A stretch of 64,000 nucleotides of DNA. Source: Arcanobacterium_A bovis. Lineage in GTDB: Bacteria; Actinomycetota; Actinomycetes; Actinomycetales; Actinomycetaceae. This document shows, one piece after another, positions 43,801 through 52,214 of this stretch; the first letter of the stretch is position 1; every line of letters begins with the position of its first letter. The stretch lies in assembly GCF_042655305.1 (NCBI RefSeq), contig NZ_JBHSLR010000009.1. One strand, 5' to 3'. Both the position numbers and the translations under genes were made by a program. The notes under the pieces were generated by a model. It did not search any database. It was not told the DNA's origin and was given only the letters and a program-made list of their open reading frames with translations.

Positions 43801-44324
43801 CCACGGTTTTCCACCATATCTACGTGCGCGTAGGCCGCGTTAACGAGGTCCTCTTGCAGCTCAGCGAGGTCGCGAATATCGCCTACTCGCAAACGCACAG
43901 GTCGTAACTCGCCAAGGCCTGCAACGATGGGCTGCAGGAGTGCGCGAGCGGACACCACTAACACTTTTAGCTCGGGAAACTCTTCCGGATGCGCTAAACA
44001 ACGCAGCACTTTGAGCCGTTGCGCCACAGTATCCGAACGCGGCGACAGCCGCTCGTGAGGCAAGGTCTCCCACGACGGAAAGATTTCAACCGAATCCGCA
44101 GGTAGGAACATCGCAAGTTCCGCAGCGAGTTGCTCGGCGTCGCGATCCGAAGCCGTGACCGCCACCTGCAAGGGCCGCACTGCGCCGTCCTGAGCTCCTG
44201 CAAGAAGGGCGAGCATCGGCGCCGTCGCACCACGTGGCACGTCAATGTCCACGAAACGCTCCGCGTCCAAAGTGTCGATGCGCGTCTGTTGCGAAATGAA
44301 ATCGAGAATAGGATGAAGATCCAT
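40803..44324 (-). CDS. mfd: Transcription-repair coupling factor Mfd
   Basis: Mfd removes RNA polymerase stalled at lesions and recruits UvrAB. The 1173-residue protein has the usual layout: UvrB-like N-terminal domains (about 1-430), RNA-polymerase-interaction domain with KPGDYVVHERHGVAQF (near 485-500), helicase motor with SGDVGYGKTE (Walker A), DEEQRFGVEHKE (motif II), the RecG-like TRG region with QLHQLRGRVGRG, and a C-terminal TRCF domain. It lies upstream of eno on the same strand. Confidence 0.96.
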   Translation of the reverse strand: MDLHPILDFISQQTRIDTLDAERFVDIDVPRGATAPMLALLAGAQDGAVRPLQVAVTASDRDAEQLAAELAMFLPADSVEIFPSWETLPHERLSPRSDTVAQRLKVLRCLAHPEEFPELKVLVVSARALLQPIVAGLGELRPVRLRVGDIRDLAELQEDLVNAAYAHVDMVENRGEFAVRGGIIDIFPPTEPHPLRVEFFGDEIEEIRQFSVADQRSLDEVSEVYAPACREILLSEDVRSRAAAALPQFPGAVDMLDKIAQGIAVEGMESLTPILVEKMVPLVGEFPAGSRIVLVEPERIRTHAESLMATTEEFLAAAWSSAAAGGKVPVNVDSASFASLSQTRAAAVEFGLDWWSLGAFAGETVISFGWSEPQNYSGKVEEALADLGKRAREGWRIVVAVEGAGLGRRLFEQFSDLDVPARIVERFDGELQPGVVNIVTAQLATGFVCEDAKFGVFSARDLMSRVRGTLRDQRNMPKRRKKTVDPLALKPGDYVVHERHGVAQFVKLAKRSLGGPGGTQREYVVLEYSASKRGGPRDQLWVPTDQLDQVSKYSGGDAPSLNKMGGADWAKTKAKARAAVRQIAKELIRLYAQRRATRGHAFAPDTPWQRELEDAFEFVETPDQLSTIEEVKRDMESLEPMDRLISGDVGYGKTEIAVRAAFKAVQDGMQVAVLVPTTLLAQQHVETFKERYAGFPVNVEILSRFQTAKETDAVKKGISAGKVDVVIGTHKLITGDVRFKNLGLVIIDEEQRFGVEHKETLKQLYPTVDVLAMSATPIPRTLEMAVTGIRQMSTLATPPEERHPILTYVGAHELKQVSAAIKRELLRDGQVFYVHNRTESIDKVAMQLGELVPEARIGVAHGKMSEYQLESVIQQFWDKEIDVLVCTTIVETGLDISNANTLIVEDAQKLGLSQLHQLRGRVGRGRERAYAYFLYPPEKAMTETAIERLRTIASHTELGAGIQVALKDLEIRGAGNLLGGEQSGHIAGVGFDLYLRMVSEAVAQLTGQDSRSEEEKHADVRIELPLDAFVPQNWVSSERLRLEIYTKIAQTTNETERSDVANELVDRYGNIPIEVERLFRLARLREQARGVGIEEITMQGRNIRFAPVQLPDSRQARLKRLYPRAVVKPAVRALLVPVPDADGGRMLGAEKPLDNDEIMDFVETLIHAVFVAG

Positions 44325-44394
44325 GAGCCTGTCCGTTAAGTTTGTGGAGATATATTAGGCGATTTGTTGGGCACTGCGGTATTTTGCTGCATGT

Positions 44395-44979
44395 TTACGC
44401 TGTGTGTAGGCGCATTTGCGCAGTTTCTAAACCGCGTTCGAGGATATCGACGACGGCGTCTGCAGCGTCCGAAATCAGGAACGGCATTTCTTTGCGTTCC
44501 GTTGCGGAAAACTCACCGAGCACAAAGTCTGCGGGATCCTGCCGGCCAGGCGGACGCCCAACCCCAAAACGCAAGCGGATGTAATCTTTTGTGCCCAATG
44601 ACTGCGAAATGGATTTCAGACCGTTATGCCCGCCTTCTCCCCCACCGCGTTTGAGCTTCAACGTTCCAAAAGGGAGATCAAGTTCGTCGTGCACAACAAT
44701 AAGGCCCTCAACTGGCGCGTTGAAATAATTCATGAGCGCTTTTACTGGGCCGCCAGAGGTGTTCATATAGGACTTCGACACAGCAAGAATCACCTGCTCA
44801 CCAGGCGCTCCAGGAGCTACCCCGAGGCGCGCTGAGGCGGCGCGGGTATTGGACTGCTTATGGTCGGAGAGCTTCGTACCAATGCGGTTCACGAGCTCGT
44901 CAATCACCATGTGTCCCACATTGTGCCGCGTCTTTTCGTATCGCGGACCCGGATTACCTAAACCAATGATGGTGTACAC
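44395..44979 (-). CDS. pth: Peptidyl-tRNA hydrolase
   Basis: Pth recycles peptidyl-tRNA released from ribosomes. The 194-residue protein starts at a GTG (44979) with GGAGAG upstream. Landmarks: GLGNPGPRYEKTRHNVG with catalytic His19, KSYMNTSGGPV, VVHDELDLPFG with the acid, and GGGEGGHNGLKSI. It is in the order rplY-pth-mfd on one strand, a common actinobacterial arrangement. Confidence 0.95.
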   Translation of the reverse strand: MYTIIGLGNPGPRYEKTRHNVGHMVIDELVNRIGTKLSDHKQSNTRAASARLGVAPGAPGEQVILAVSKSYMNTSGGPVKALMNYFNAPVEGLIVVHDELDLPFGTLKLKRGGGEGGHNGLKSISQSLGTKDYIRLRFGVGRPPGRQDPADFVLGEFSATERKEMPFLISDAADAVVDILERGLETAQMRLHTA

Positions 44980-45130
44980 GCTCTCTCCTTCACGCTCTGG
45001 TAACGTATCAATTTTCGCTCATATGGCGGGAAAATGCATGGAGACCTACCCAAAGATAGGTAGGCCTCCATTGAAGTTTACTTCATCGAGTTTAGCCACA
45101 CACGGGGCGTGACCAGCTCAAATGCTAGCT

Positions 45131-45733
45131 TCACTCAGCTTCAGTAGCCTCAGCTTCTTCTGCTTCTTCGCCAGCTTCAGTTTCTTCTTCGAGCTCAACA
45201 ACTGGGATCGACACCGCGATCACTGGAGCTTCTGGATCAACCGAGGTCTCAACGTCTTCTGGGAGTTCGAGGTCAGCCACGCGGATCGTGGTTCCGTCCT
45301 CAACGCCTTCCACCGACACTGTGATCTGCTCTGGAATTGCGTTTGCAGGAGCGAGCACAGGGAGTGTGAGCAGCTCAACTGCTGCAACGGCGCCAGCAAA
45401 TGGCTCACCTTCGGTGACGATTGGAACTTCAACGTCCACCTTCTGGTTTGCCTTTACGCGGAGCAAATCCACGTGCTCGATGATGCGCGAAAGTGGATTG
45501 CGCTGCACGTCCTTGACTAGTGCGAGCTGCTTCTTGCCATCGAGTTCGATGGTGAGAAGAGCGTTTGCATTTCCACGCACAGCCATGAAAATCTCATGTG
45601 CATCAAACGAAAGGTGTAGTGGATCTGCATCGAAGCCGTAAAGAACGGCTGGGGTGCGGTTTTCGCGGCGAAGCTGGCGGGATGCACCCTTACCAAAGCT
45701 CTCGCGCTTCTCAGCTTTAATGACGTCTGCCAT
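45131..45733 (-). CDS. rplY: 50S ribosomal protein L25 (general stress protein Ctc)
   Basis: A 5S-rRNA-binding ribosomal protein of the long CTC form. The 200-residue protein starts at the ATG at 45733 with AAGGAG upstream. The N-terminal L25 domain has KGASRQLRRENRTPAVLYG, and a beta-rich second domain follows. The tail is strongly acidic with repeated EEAE units. It lies upstream of pth on the same strand. Confidence 0.95.
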   Translation of the reverse strand: MADVIKAEKRESFGKGASRQLRRENRTPAVLYGFDADPLHLSFDAHEIFMAVRGNANALLTIELDGKKQLALVKDVQRNPLSRIIEHVDLLRVKANQKVDVEVPIVTEGEPFAGAVAAVELLTLPVLAPANAIPEQITVSVEGVEDGTTIRVADLELPEDVETSVDPEAPVIAVSIPVVELEEETEAGEEAEEAEATEAE

Positions 45734-46100
45734 GTCTATCTCCTTTTTGTTTTGACCGGCCTCAGTACGGAGGCTACGCAGGAGCATAGACACCGCGTCG
45801 ATAACGGAACATGAACGCCGTCTTACAGACGCTCATTTGCTCAACGTATTTCCCAGACCGCGATTCGTAACGCGGTTTGTTATAGCGACGACGCAACCCG
45901 CGGTAGCTTACCAGCTACGACTATCAGCCACATCGCACCAATATTGGCAATACAGAGCTATTCCCTCGCCGAGGCAACTGTATAAGTGTATCGTTTTTGC
46001 ACGAAGAGAAAAACTGAGTGTGCGAAAGTCACATTCACACACTCAGTTTTCTCAATACGTCGCTCGCGTAACCGAGCTCAGCTCACGCGCCGAGTCCAGC
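45734..46100. other. Intergenic region between rplY and fixX
   Basis: There is no gene in these 367 bases. The right part holds the terminator of the fix operon (46010-46050). The rest must carry the rplY promoter, which I could not pin down. Confidence 0.55.
46010..46050 (-). terminator. Terminator of the fixABCX operon
   Basis: Perfect 13-bp arms AAAACTGAGTGTG/CACACTCAGTTTT flank 15 bases. On the minus strand the stem is followed by a T-rich run, as expected after fixX. Confidence 0.75.
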
Positions 46101-46397
46101 TCAGCCCTCGCGGAACACAATTCCCATTGAGCTTTGCGGGTAATGCCATTTGAGCACGCCCGGTGGCGCTACTGCCAAGCAGGTTCCGCACTCCAAGCAC
46201 GCAGCATATTCAACTGAAATCGAGCCGTCAGCTTCTTGCGCATACACACGAGCCGGGCACACCTGAACAAGCACCTTGCCTGCTCCGGTTACCTTTGCCA
46301 GCTCTTGATTTACTTCGATGTGCGAATATTCTTCGTCAGTCTCATACACGTTGGAGCCCAAACGAGCCGCAACTGTTCCTGGTTCATACTTAGTCAT
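46101..46397 (-). CDS. fixX: Ferredoxin-like protein FixX
   Basis: FixX is the small iron-sulfur partner of FixC, taking or giving electrons to the quinone-side flavoprotein. The 98-residue protein has four cysteines in the pattern seen in Escherichia coli FixX: one in VQVCPARVY and three in CLECGTC. It also has the closing WHYPQSSMGIVFREG. The ATG at 46397 overlaps the fixC stop (TGATG), so the two are coupled. It is the last gene of the fixABCX operon. Confidence 0.9.
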   Translation of the reverse strand: MTKYEPGTVAARLGSNVYETDEEYSHIEVNQELAKVTGAGKVLVQVCPARVYAQEADGSISVEYAACLECGTCLAVAPPGVLKWHYPQSSMGIVFREG

Positions 46398-47695
46398 CAC
46401 ATCGCCCTAACTGCATCGATTGCTATCTTTGCCACCCGGAACACAGACAGCTTTGACTTCTTGAACGCGCCCAGAGCAGAACTCAGAATTCGTTTGCGTG
46501 GCGTCAAGTCATGGTTATACATGCCGTAGAAAGTATCGGCGAGCAGTTTACCTACGTCGCCATACATTTCCTTCGTGTTCTCTAAGAAGTGCGGTGCCCG
46601 TTTGAAGGTATCCATGTCCTTGCCGAGCCAGCTTTCCTCGTACTGAGTCAAGTAGGCTTCCAGAGCTGGTTGCGAGTAATCGCCCGCTTTGAGTGCCTGC
46701 GAAATTGCTTTCGCGGCGCAACGAGCACTTTCAGCCGCTAAGTCCATGCCGCGCACGGTGAGGCCAGTATTCAAGGTGAAGCCTGCGGCGTCGCCAATCA
46801 CCACCAAACCGTTGCGCACCAAATCGTGCTGCATCGCTTTGCCACCCTCGGCAACCAAATGGCAACCGTATTCGAGCAACTCACCGTCTTCGAGGAACGG
46901 AGCGATGAACGGATGCGTCACAAAATGATCGTGAATATCGGCAGAAGCCAAACCACTCTTTTGTAGATCCTCAAGCATCATCACCACACCAATAGAGATC
47001 GAATCCTTATTGGTGTACATGAAGCCACCGCCCGCAACACCTTGCGTACAATCACCAACGACGGCGTATGCAGCACCTTCGTTGTCGGTAAGGTTGAAGC
47101 GTTCTTTGATTTTTTCTTCGCCGATGCGAATCACCGATTTAACGCCCACTCCGAAATGCGCAGCAGGTTCTTTGGCGCGCACCCCAGCGTACTGCGACAA
47201 AAACGAGTTGACGCCGTCGGCCGCCACTACAACGCGAGCACGCAAGGAATCTTCACCAGCGCGAACACCAACGAAAACGCCGTCTTCGCAGATCAGCTCG
47301 TCTACCTTAATGCCTGGCATCACGGTGACACCGAGCTCTTCACACTGCTCAGTCAGCCACGGATCAAGCTTCGCGCGCAAGACGCTCACAGCATTAACCG
47401 GCTGCGCCAACCGCTTGTCCCAGTAGTCCACATTTACAACGGACTCTTCGTTCATGAAGCTCAGCGTATTGCGAGTAATCACTCGTTCAACAGGGGCTTC
47501 ATCAACGAACGTCGGGAAAATCTGCTCCATCACGCGGCTGTAGAAGATGCCGCCCGAGAGGTTTTTTGAGCCCGGTTCCACACCGCGCTCTATGAGGAGC
47601 ACCTCGTGCCCTTCCTGCGCCAAGAGATAGGAGCACACGGATCCGGCTACACCGCCACCAACGACGATTACGTCGAAATCGTATTCTTCTGCCAT
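46397..47695 (-). CDS. fixC: FAD-dependent oxidoreductase FixC
   Basis: FixC is an ETF-quinone-oxidoreductase-like flavoprotein that works with FixABX to transfer electrons. The 432-residue protein has the FAD-binding GGGVAGSV at 13-20, GSKNLSGGIFYSRVMEQIFP near 42-61 and GLVVIGDAAGFTLNTGLTVRGMD near 290-312 (landmarks VIGDAAG and VRGMD). The ribosome binding site AGGAG overlaps the fixB stop codon. In enterobacteria FixABCX feeds electrons to crotonobetainyl-CoA reductase. Confidence 0.93.
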   Translation of the reverse strand: MAEEYDFDVIVVGGGVAGSVCSYLLAQEGHEVLLIERGVEPGSKNLSGGIFYSRVMEQIFPTFVDEAPVERVITRNTLSFMNEESVVNVDYWDKRLAQPVNAVSVLRAKLDPWLTEQCEELGVTVMPGIKVDELICEDGVFVGVRAGEDSLRARVVVAADGVNSFLSQYAGVRAKEPAAHFGVGVKSVIRIGEEKIKERFNLTDNEGAAYAVVGDCTQGVAGGGFMYTNKDSISIGVVMMLEDLQKSGLASADIHDHFVTHPFIAPFLEDGELLEYGCHLVAEGGKAMQHDLVRNGLVVIGDAAGFTLNTGLTVRGMDLAAESARCAAKAISQALKAGDYSQPALEAYLTQYEESWLGKDMDTFKRAPHFLENTKEMYGDVGKLLADTFYGMYNHDLTPRKRILSSALGAFKKSKLSVFRVAKIAIDAVRAM

Positions 47696-47700
47696 GACTC

Positions 47701-48570
47701 CTACTTTAATGCTTGTGCGAGTTCAGGGAGAACTGTGTAGAGATCTCCTACGATTCCATAATCGGCTTTCTCGAAGATAACCGCCTTATCGTCGCTGTTA
47801 ATCGCAATAACCGTCTTAGAATCAACCATTCCAGCAGTGTGTTGAATCTGACCAGAAATACCCACTGCAACGTAGATGTCCGGAGCAACGTGCTGACCAG
47901 AAATACCCACATAAGCGTCGCGCTCTAGCCAACCAGCACCTTCAGCGAGTGGCCGCGAGCAGCCAAGTTCGGCATCGAGAGTCTGGGCGAGTTCGCGAGC
48001 CAACTCCAAATCTTCAGCCTTGGCAAAGCCACGGCCAGCAGCAACAATACGACGCGCGGCTGCGAGGTTTACTTTCTTCGCTTCCGAAGCATTCGAGCTG
48101 GTTACAGTTGCAGCGTAAACATCGCCAGCAGCTTCATCAGCTTCTTGAGCCCCATCAGCAAGAGCTCCGATTCCTTCCATCACTACTACGACGGCAGAAT
48201 CAAAACTCACGTTCTGTGCAGAGATACCTCCAAAACGCAGCAAATTAGCTGAGCCGGACGCAATCTCTTTAACTCCGTTGAGCACTGGCGCATCCAACTT
48301 GGCAGCCACAGCACCAGCAAAAACACGTCCGGCAGCTGAATTAGCTGCAATAACGACGTCTCCCGCTTGCGCAACGACGGCGTTCGCAACTGCACCTGCC
48401 AGCGCTTCGGCGGGAACGGCGTCGGGCACAGCGATACGAATAACGCGATCAACACCCGAAATCTGAGCGTCACCAACAACCACAACGTTCACGACGCCGG
48501 TGGCCTGCTGTGCCACGCTGACGAGGTTTGCGATCTGGGAATCTGTACAAATAATCCACGAATTAGCCAT
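47701..48570 (-). CDS. fixB: Electron transfer flavoprotein alpha subunit FixB
   Basis: The FAD-binding subunit of the FixAB electron-transfer flavoprotein. The 289-residue protein starts at the ATG at 48570 with GGAGA upstream. Its C-terminal FAD domain holds CSRPLAEGAGW, VGISGQHVAPDIYVAVGISG (landmarks GISGQ twice) and AGMVDSKTVIAIN, where the flavin is held. The operon order fixA-fixB-fixC-fixX is the same as in enterobacteria and nitrogen fixers. Confidence 0.94.
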   Translation of the reverse strand: MANSWIICTDSQIANLVSVAQQATGVVNVVVVGDAQISGVDRVIRIAVPDAVPAEALAGAVANAVVAQAGDVVIAANSAAGRVFAGAVAAKLDAPVLNGVKEIASGSANLLRFGGISAQNVSFDSAVVVVMEGIGALADGAQEADEAAGDVYAATVTSSNASEAKKVNLAAARRIVAAGRGFAKAEDLELARELAQTLDAELGCSRPLAEGAGWLERDAYVGISGQHVAPDIYVAVGISGQIQHTAGMVDSKTVIAINSDDKAVIFEKADYGIVGDLYTVLPELAQALK

Positions 48571-48588
48571 GTTTTTCTCCTTCAACTC

Positions 48589-49350
48589 TTAAAGAATTCC
48601 GTCTGCACGCAAAGCTGCAACAGCATCGGCAACAGCAGTTTCGCCGGCAAAAATAATGCTCTTACGCTCTTTGAACTCCGGTTTAGCATGGGAAAGTACC
48701 GTCACTTTCGCCTCCGACAGATCGACGTCGGCCGCCGGAACTACCTCAACAGGTTTCTTTCCAGCTGCCAAGATTTCTTTCATCGACGGCACTTTGGGCG
48801 TCAAGGCATCAGATGCAGCCGAAACTACTACCGAGCCGGACACTTCGACGGTGCGAGTTCCGCCATTGACCTGCTGTACGAGCGTGTAGCCAGCATCGGT
48901 CTTGTCGATTGACACCACATCTTGGAAACATGCCCAGCCAAGGAAGCCCGCCACCAGCGCGGACATCATACGTGCACCTTCATCAACTGAGGAATCACCG
49001 GTAATCACAATGTCTGCATCTGCTACTCGCTCCACGAGGGCCGCCAATGCACGGGCGGTACGAGTGGAGTTCCACTCTGCCGTAGCGTCATCGGCAACCA
49101 CTACACCCTTGTCGAATCCGCGTGACATCGCAGCTTTAGTGGCCTTCGATGTCGCCACTTCGGCGGTTCCCACGCTGATTCCGATCAGTTCCACGCCTTG
49201 CGCATCAGCAAGGTTACGTCCGAGCGAAATCGCTACCGGATCATACTCGCTCACGCCAGCCTTGGCTCGCGACCAATCCACCACGCCGTCTTGACCAACA
49301 GCAGCATCCTGCGGATTAGCTGCATATTTATACGCTACAATAACCGACAT
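48589..49350 (-). CDS. fixA: Electron transfer flavoprotein beta subunit FixA
   Basis: The beta subunit of FixAB, 253 residues. It has an N-terminal MSVIVAYKYAANP, EYDPVAISLGRNLAD, and ITGDSSVDEGARMMSALVAGFLGWA, which is the EtfB/FixA adenine-nucleotide region (landmark GDSSVDEG). It is the first gene of the fix operon, with the tetR gene divergent across 158 bases that contain two palindromes. Confidence 0.94.
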   Translation of the reverse strand: MSVIVAYKYAANPQDAAVGQDGVVDWSRAKAGVSEYDPVAISLGRNLADAQGVELIGISVGTAEVATSKATKAAMSRGFDKGVVVADDATAEWNSTRTARALAALVERVADADIVITGDSSVDEGARMMSALVAGFLGWACFQDVVSIDKTDAGYTLVQQVNGGTRTVEVSGSVVVSAASDALTPKVPSMKEILAAGKKPVEVVPAADVDLSEAKVTVLSHAKPEFKERKSIIFAGETAVADAVAALRADGIL

Positions 49351-49425
49351 TTCATTCCTTTCATCAGTATTTCACCGGCGTCTCCCCTTTGGATGACGGC
49401 GATCAAATCCGTTTATTTTTCTAAT

Positions 49426-49481
49426 GTGACCACGACTTTCGTCCGGTCACGATATGATTGAATTGTGATTCACTTGAATCA
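49426..49481. promoter_or_regulatory. Palindromes in the tetR-fixA divergent promoter
   Basis: GTGACC (49426-49431) and GGTCAC (49445-49450) form a 25-base interrupted palindrome, and TGATTCACTTGAATCA (49466-49481) is a palindrome with a two-base centre. Either could bind the TetR-family protein encoded next to them. Confidence 0.5.
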
Positions 49482-49508
49482 AGACTCGAATCGAAAGTAG
49501 GGATTTAT

Positions 49509-50150
49509 ATGAATCTCACCTCCGTGCCTTCACAGCATTTCCACCCACGCCGAGTGGAAACAGATAACAAGATTTTGGATGCCACACTGCGCTTGTATGG
49601 CGAATGCGGATGGTCGAGTTTCAACCTCACGAACGTGGTTGCCGAAGCCAAAATCGGCAAATCGGCATTGTACTCGCGCTGGCCCAGCAAAGATGTGCTC
49701 TTACCGGCAGCTTTCCTAAACAAGATTAGAGTGCCGGAAGTGAAACCTGTCGATGTGCGCACCATGCTGATCGACGAAGCCGAGTACCGCCTTAACCTGT
49801 ACTTTGGCGAGTACGGTAAGGCTGTGCGGCGCGTACAAATCGACGCATTCTCATCACAAGCACCCGCCCTGGCTACAGTGAATGAATACTTATTCGGGCA
49901 GCGCAACCGCGCATTACGTGAGGAACTGTGGGAGTTGAAACTCAGCGGCAAGATTCCGACCGAGATATCAGCTACCCGATTGCTCGATGCCATCGCTGGT
50001 TCTGTGCTCATCCGCTCCATTGAACTGGCACAAGATAACGTAGAGTGTTTCATCGGGAAACTCCCCCGCTATGCTGCAGAAATCGTGGACGACCAACTAA
50101 CTGTGTTGCACCACGATAGCCACGAGCGCATGCTACGAATCGTGTCATAA
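49509..50150 (+). CDS. TetR/AcrR family transcriptional regulator
   Basis: A 213-residue regulator starting at the ATG at 49509 with AGGGA upstream. The N-terminal helix-turn-helix spans about 20-66 (KILDATLRLYGECGW, then NVVAEAKIGKSALYSRWPSKDVLL; landmarks IGKSALYSRW). The C-terminal ligand-binding domain is all-helical. It sits between the cai-like gene run and fixABCX and is divergent from fixA, so it probably represses one or both in response to a pathway CoA ester or acid. That is inferred from position only. Confidence 0.87.
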   Translation: MNLTSVPSQHFHPRRVETDNKILDATLRLYGECGWSSFNLTNVVAEAKIGKSALYSRWPSKDVLLPAAFLNKIRVPEVKPVDVRTMLIDEAEYRLNLYFGEYGKAVRRVQIDAFSSQAPALATVNEYLFGQRNRALREELWELKLSGKIPTEISATRLLDAIAGSVLIRSIELAQDNVECFIGKLPRYAAEIVDDQLTVLHHDSHERMLRIVS

Positions 50151-50158
50151 TCATTCCA

Positions 50159-50857
50159 TCATTCCTGCGGCAGTTTCACGGGCACACTCTGTTGCGGAGT
50201 ATCGGATGCTTCGAGCCACTTGAGTTGATCCGATTGCTCGGACTTCACCAAAAGTGGATTGCGCCCAAACTCAGCCGCAAGAATTGTGCTTGGCCCGTGT
50301 CCTGGCAAAATATGAATGTTTGGGGCAAATCCAGCCAATCTGCTAAGGCTCTGGCGCATTTGGTGTATGTTGCCGGTGGCAAAATCGGTACGACCATACC
50401 CATAGGAGAAGAGCGTATCGCCTGTAAACATTCGATTCGCAGCTGGCTCCCAAAGACAGATCGAGCCCACCGTGTGCCCAGGTGTCTCGACGACGATCAG
50501 TTCGTCGTCGCCCAACGTGATCCGATCGCCGTCGTGCAACGCAACCTCCACGCCTTCAACGCGATAGTCACTACCTTCGTCGGCGAATCCTGAAACCCGT
50601 GGATCGGCCGCCCCCGCAATGTCCGCAGCTCCCATATACACCGGAGCACCCGTATCTTCTCGCAGCTGATTAACAGCACCAATATGGTCAGAATGACAGT
50701 GCGTGAGAATTATTCCCTGCACGTTCAATTCGGAAATAATCGCGCGCAACACCTGTGGTTCAGCTCCTGGATCGATGAGAAAAACGCCCTCACGATTGCT
50801 TAGCACATAGCAATTCGCTCGGTAATCTCCCACCGGCAGTGAAGATACGTCGAACAT
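50159..50857 (-). CDS. MBL fold metallo-hydrolase (glyoxalase II-like)
   Basis: A 232-residue metallo-beta-lactamase-fold hydrolase with the zinc motif THCHSDH at 52-58 (Cys in place of the usual Ala/Gly at the second position), a later VVETPGHTVGSICL, FTGDTLFSYGYGRTD and a final PGHGPSTIL. Relatives hydrolyse thioesters such as lactoylglutathione. In this operon a role in cleaving a pathway thioester (for example a CoA or mycothiol ester) is possible but unproven. It is the last gene of the cai-like run and starts two bases after the MFS stop. Confidence 0.83.
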   Translation of the reverse strand: MFDVSSLPVGDYRANCYVLSNREGVFLIDPGAEPQVLRAIISELNVQGIILTHCHSDHIGAVNQLREDTGAPVYMGAADIAGAADPRVSGFADEGSDYRVEGVEVALHDGDRITLGDDELIVVETPGHTVGSICLWEPAANRMFTGDTLFSYGYGRTDFATGNIHQMRQSLSRLAGFAPNIHILPGHGPSTILAAEFGRNPLLVKSEQSDQLKWLEASDTPQQSVPVKLPQE

Positions 50858-50859
50858 AA

Positions 50860-52203
50860 CTACTTCTTCTTTCTTCCGGTAAAATCTGCTGCGGATGTCT
50901 CAGTGAGCGTTAGACCCTTGGTTTCTGGAGCCCACCCCATCGAAACGAGCAAGCCCAAGAGCGAAATCACGGCTCCTGCCAGCATCGTGGCCGAGAGTCC
51001 GTATTTTTCAAGCGCCGTTGGGAGCACGTAAATCGACACCACAGTTGCAACGCGCGAAAGAGACATAGCCACGCCCATCGCCGTCGCCCGCACACTCGTT
51101 GGGAAAAGCTCGTTTGGGTAGAGCCACTGGAGATTTCCTGGCCCACCGGAAGCAAGGGCATACATCACGAAGCACAAAATTACTCCCGCCATCGCTCCAG
51201 CAGGTAGGAAGCCGAGAATTGCCATGGTCAGCGTCATGATCACGAAGCTCCAAATCACCACTGGGCGGCGTCCCCAGTGCTCAGTGAGCAACATTGCAGG
51301 GATCGTGCCAAGCAAGAAGAACATGCCGATCACTATTTCACCGATAAATGCCGCTTTTCCGTCACCTAAACCAAATTGATTGATGATCTGCGGGCCATAC
51401 GTGTAGATCGCGAACATCGGAATGGCTTGGCAAAGCCAAATCACCGCTACGAAGATAACTCGCCACAAATAGTTACGGCGGAAAATCGTAGAGAGCTTCG
51501 TTTTTTCGGCAACTTCATCGTCGATGATTACTGGGCGGCCAAATACTGAGCGCATGATCGCCTCAGCTTCCTCCGTACGCCCTTTGGAATGCAACCAACG
51601 TGGAGACTCTGGAATTGACCAGCGACCAAGCAAAATGATCACGCATGGAACGATCGAGCTCGCCAGCATCCAACGCCACCCATGAGCGAGATCAATCATG
51701 AAATAGCCAACGAGGTAAGCGACATTCGCACCCAGATACCACACCGCAGCAATACTTCCCATCGAAATTGCCCGATACCGGCGAGGTGTAAATTCGGCGA
51801 TCATCGATGTGGCAATCGGATAATCGGCTCCGATTGCCACACCGATCAAGAATCTCAGCAAGAACACTTGAAATGGCGAAGTAAGAAAGAAACACAGCAA
51901 AGAGAGCAGCGCAATAGCCAATACATCGAGCACAAACATTTTCTTTCTGCCCAAAATATCGGTAATCCACCCACCTAAAAACGCACCCAAAAAGAGTCCG
52001 AGCAGTGCAGCAACACCGATAAGCCCACTCCAATGCGCGTCGATACGCAACTCTTTGCCCATGGGCACGAGCGCTACACCCACGATAGCCAGCACATATC
52101 CTTCAAGGAATGGCCCGCCACTCGAATATGCCGTGACTCGCTTCAAAAATCGTGTCATGGGCAAATCGTCTAGCTTTACTGGTCTTTCTACCTCGTTATT
52201 CAT
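50860..52203 (-). CDS. MFS transporter (sugar/aromatic-acid:H+ symporter-like)
   Basis: A 447-residue carrier with twelve helices. It has the MFS signatures GGWITDILGRKKMF after helix 2, GVAIGADYPIATSMIAEF near helix 4-5, SPRWLHSKGR in the central loop and PNELFPTSVRATAMG near helix 10. This is the family that takes up sugars, benzoates and similar acids. Its place between the hydratase and MBL genes suggests that it imports the substrate or exports the product of the pathway, perhaps filling the role of CaiT, which is absent here. Confidence 0.88.
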   Translation of the reverse strand: MNNEVERPVKLDDLPMTRFLKRVTAYSSGGPFLEGYVLAIVGVALVPMGKELRIDAHWSGLIGVAALLGLFLGAFLGGWITDILGRKKMFVLDVLAIALLSLLCFFLTSPFQVFLLRFLIGVAIGADYPIATSMIAEFTPRRYRAISMGSIAAVWYLGANVAYLVGYFMIDLAHGWRWMLASSIVPCVIILLGRWSIPESPRWLHSKGRTEEAEAIMRSVFGRPVIIDDEVAEKTKLSTIFRRNYLWRVIFVAVIWLCQAIPMFAIYTYGPQIINQFGLGDGKAAFIGEIVIGMFFLLGTIPAMLLTEHWGRRPVVIWSFVIMTLTMAILGFLPAGAMAGVILCFVMYALASGGPGNLQWLYPNELFPTSVRATAMGVAMSLSRVATVVSIYVLPTALEKYGLSATMLAGAVISLLGLLVSMGWAPETKGLTLTETSAADFTGRKKK

Positions 52204-52214
52204 GAACGTTCTCC

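Noticed and set aside
46101..46397. FixX thought to lack iron-sulfur cysteines
   Set aside because: It has four cysteines in the same pattern that I recall for Escherichia coli FixX, so it appears complete.
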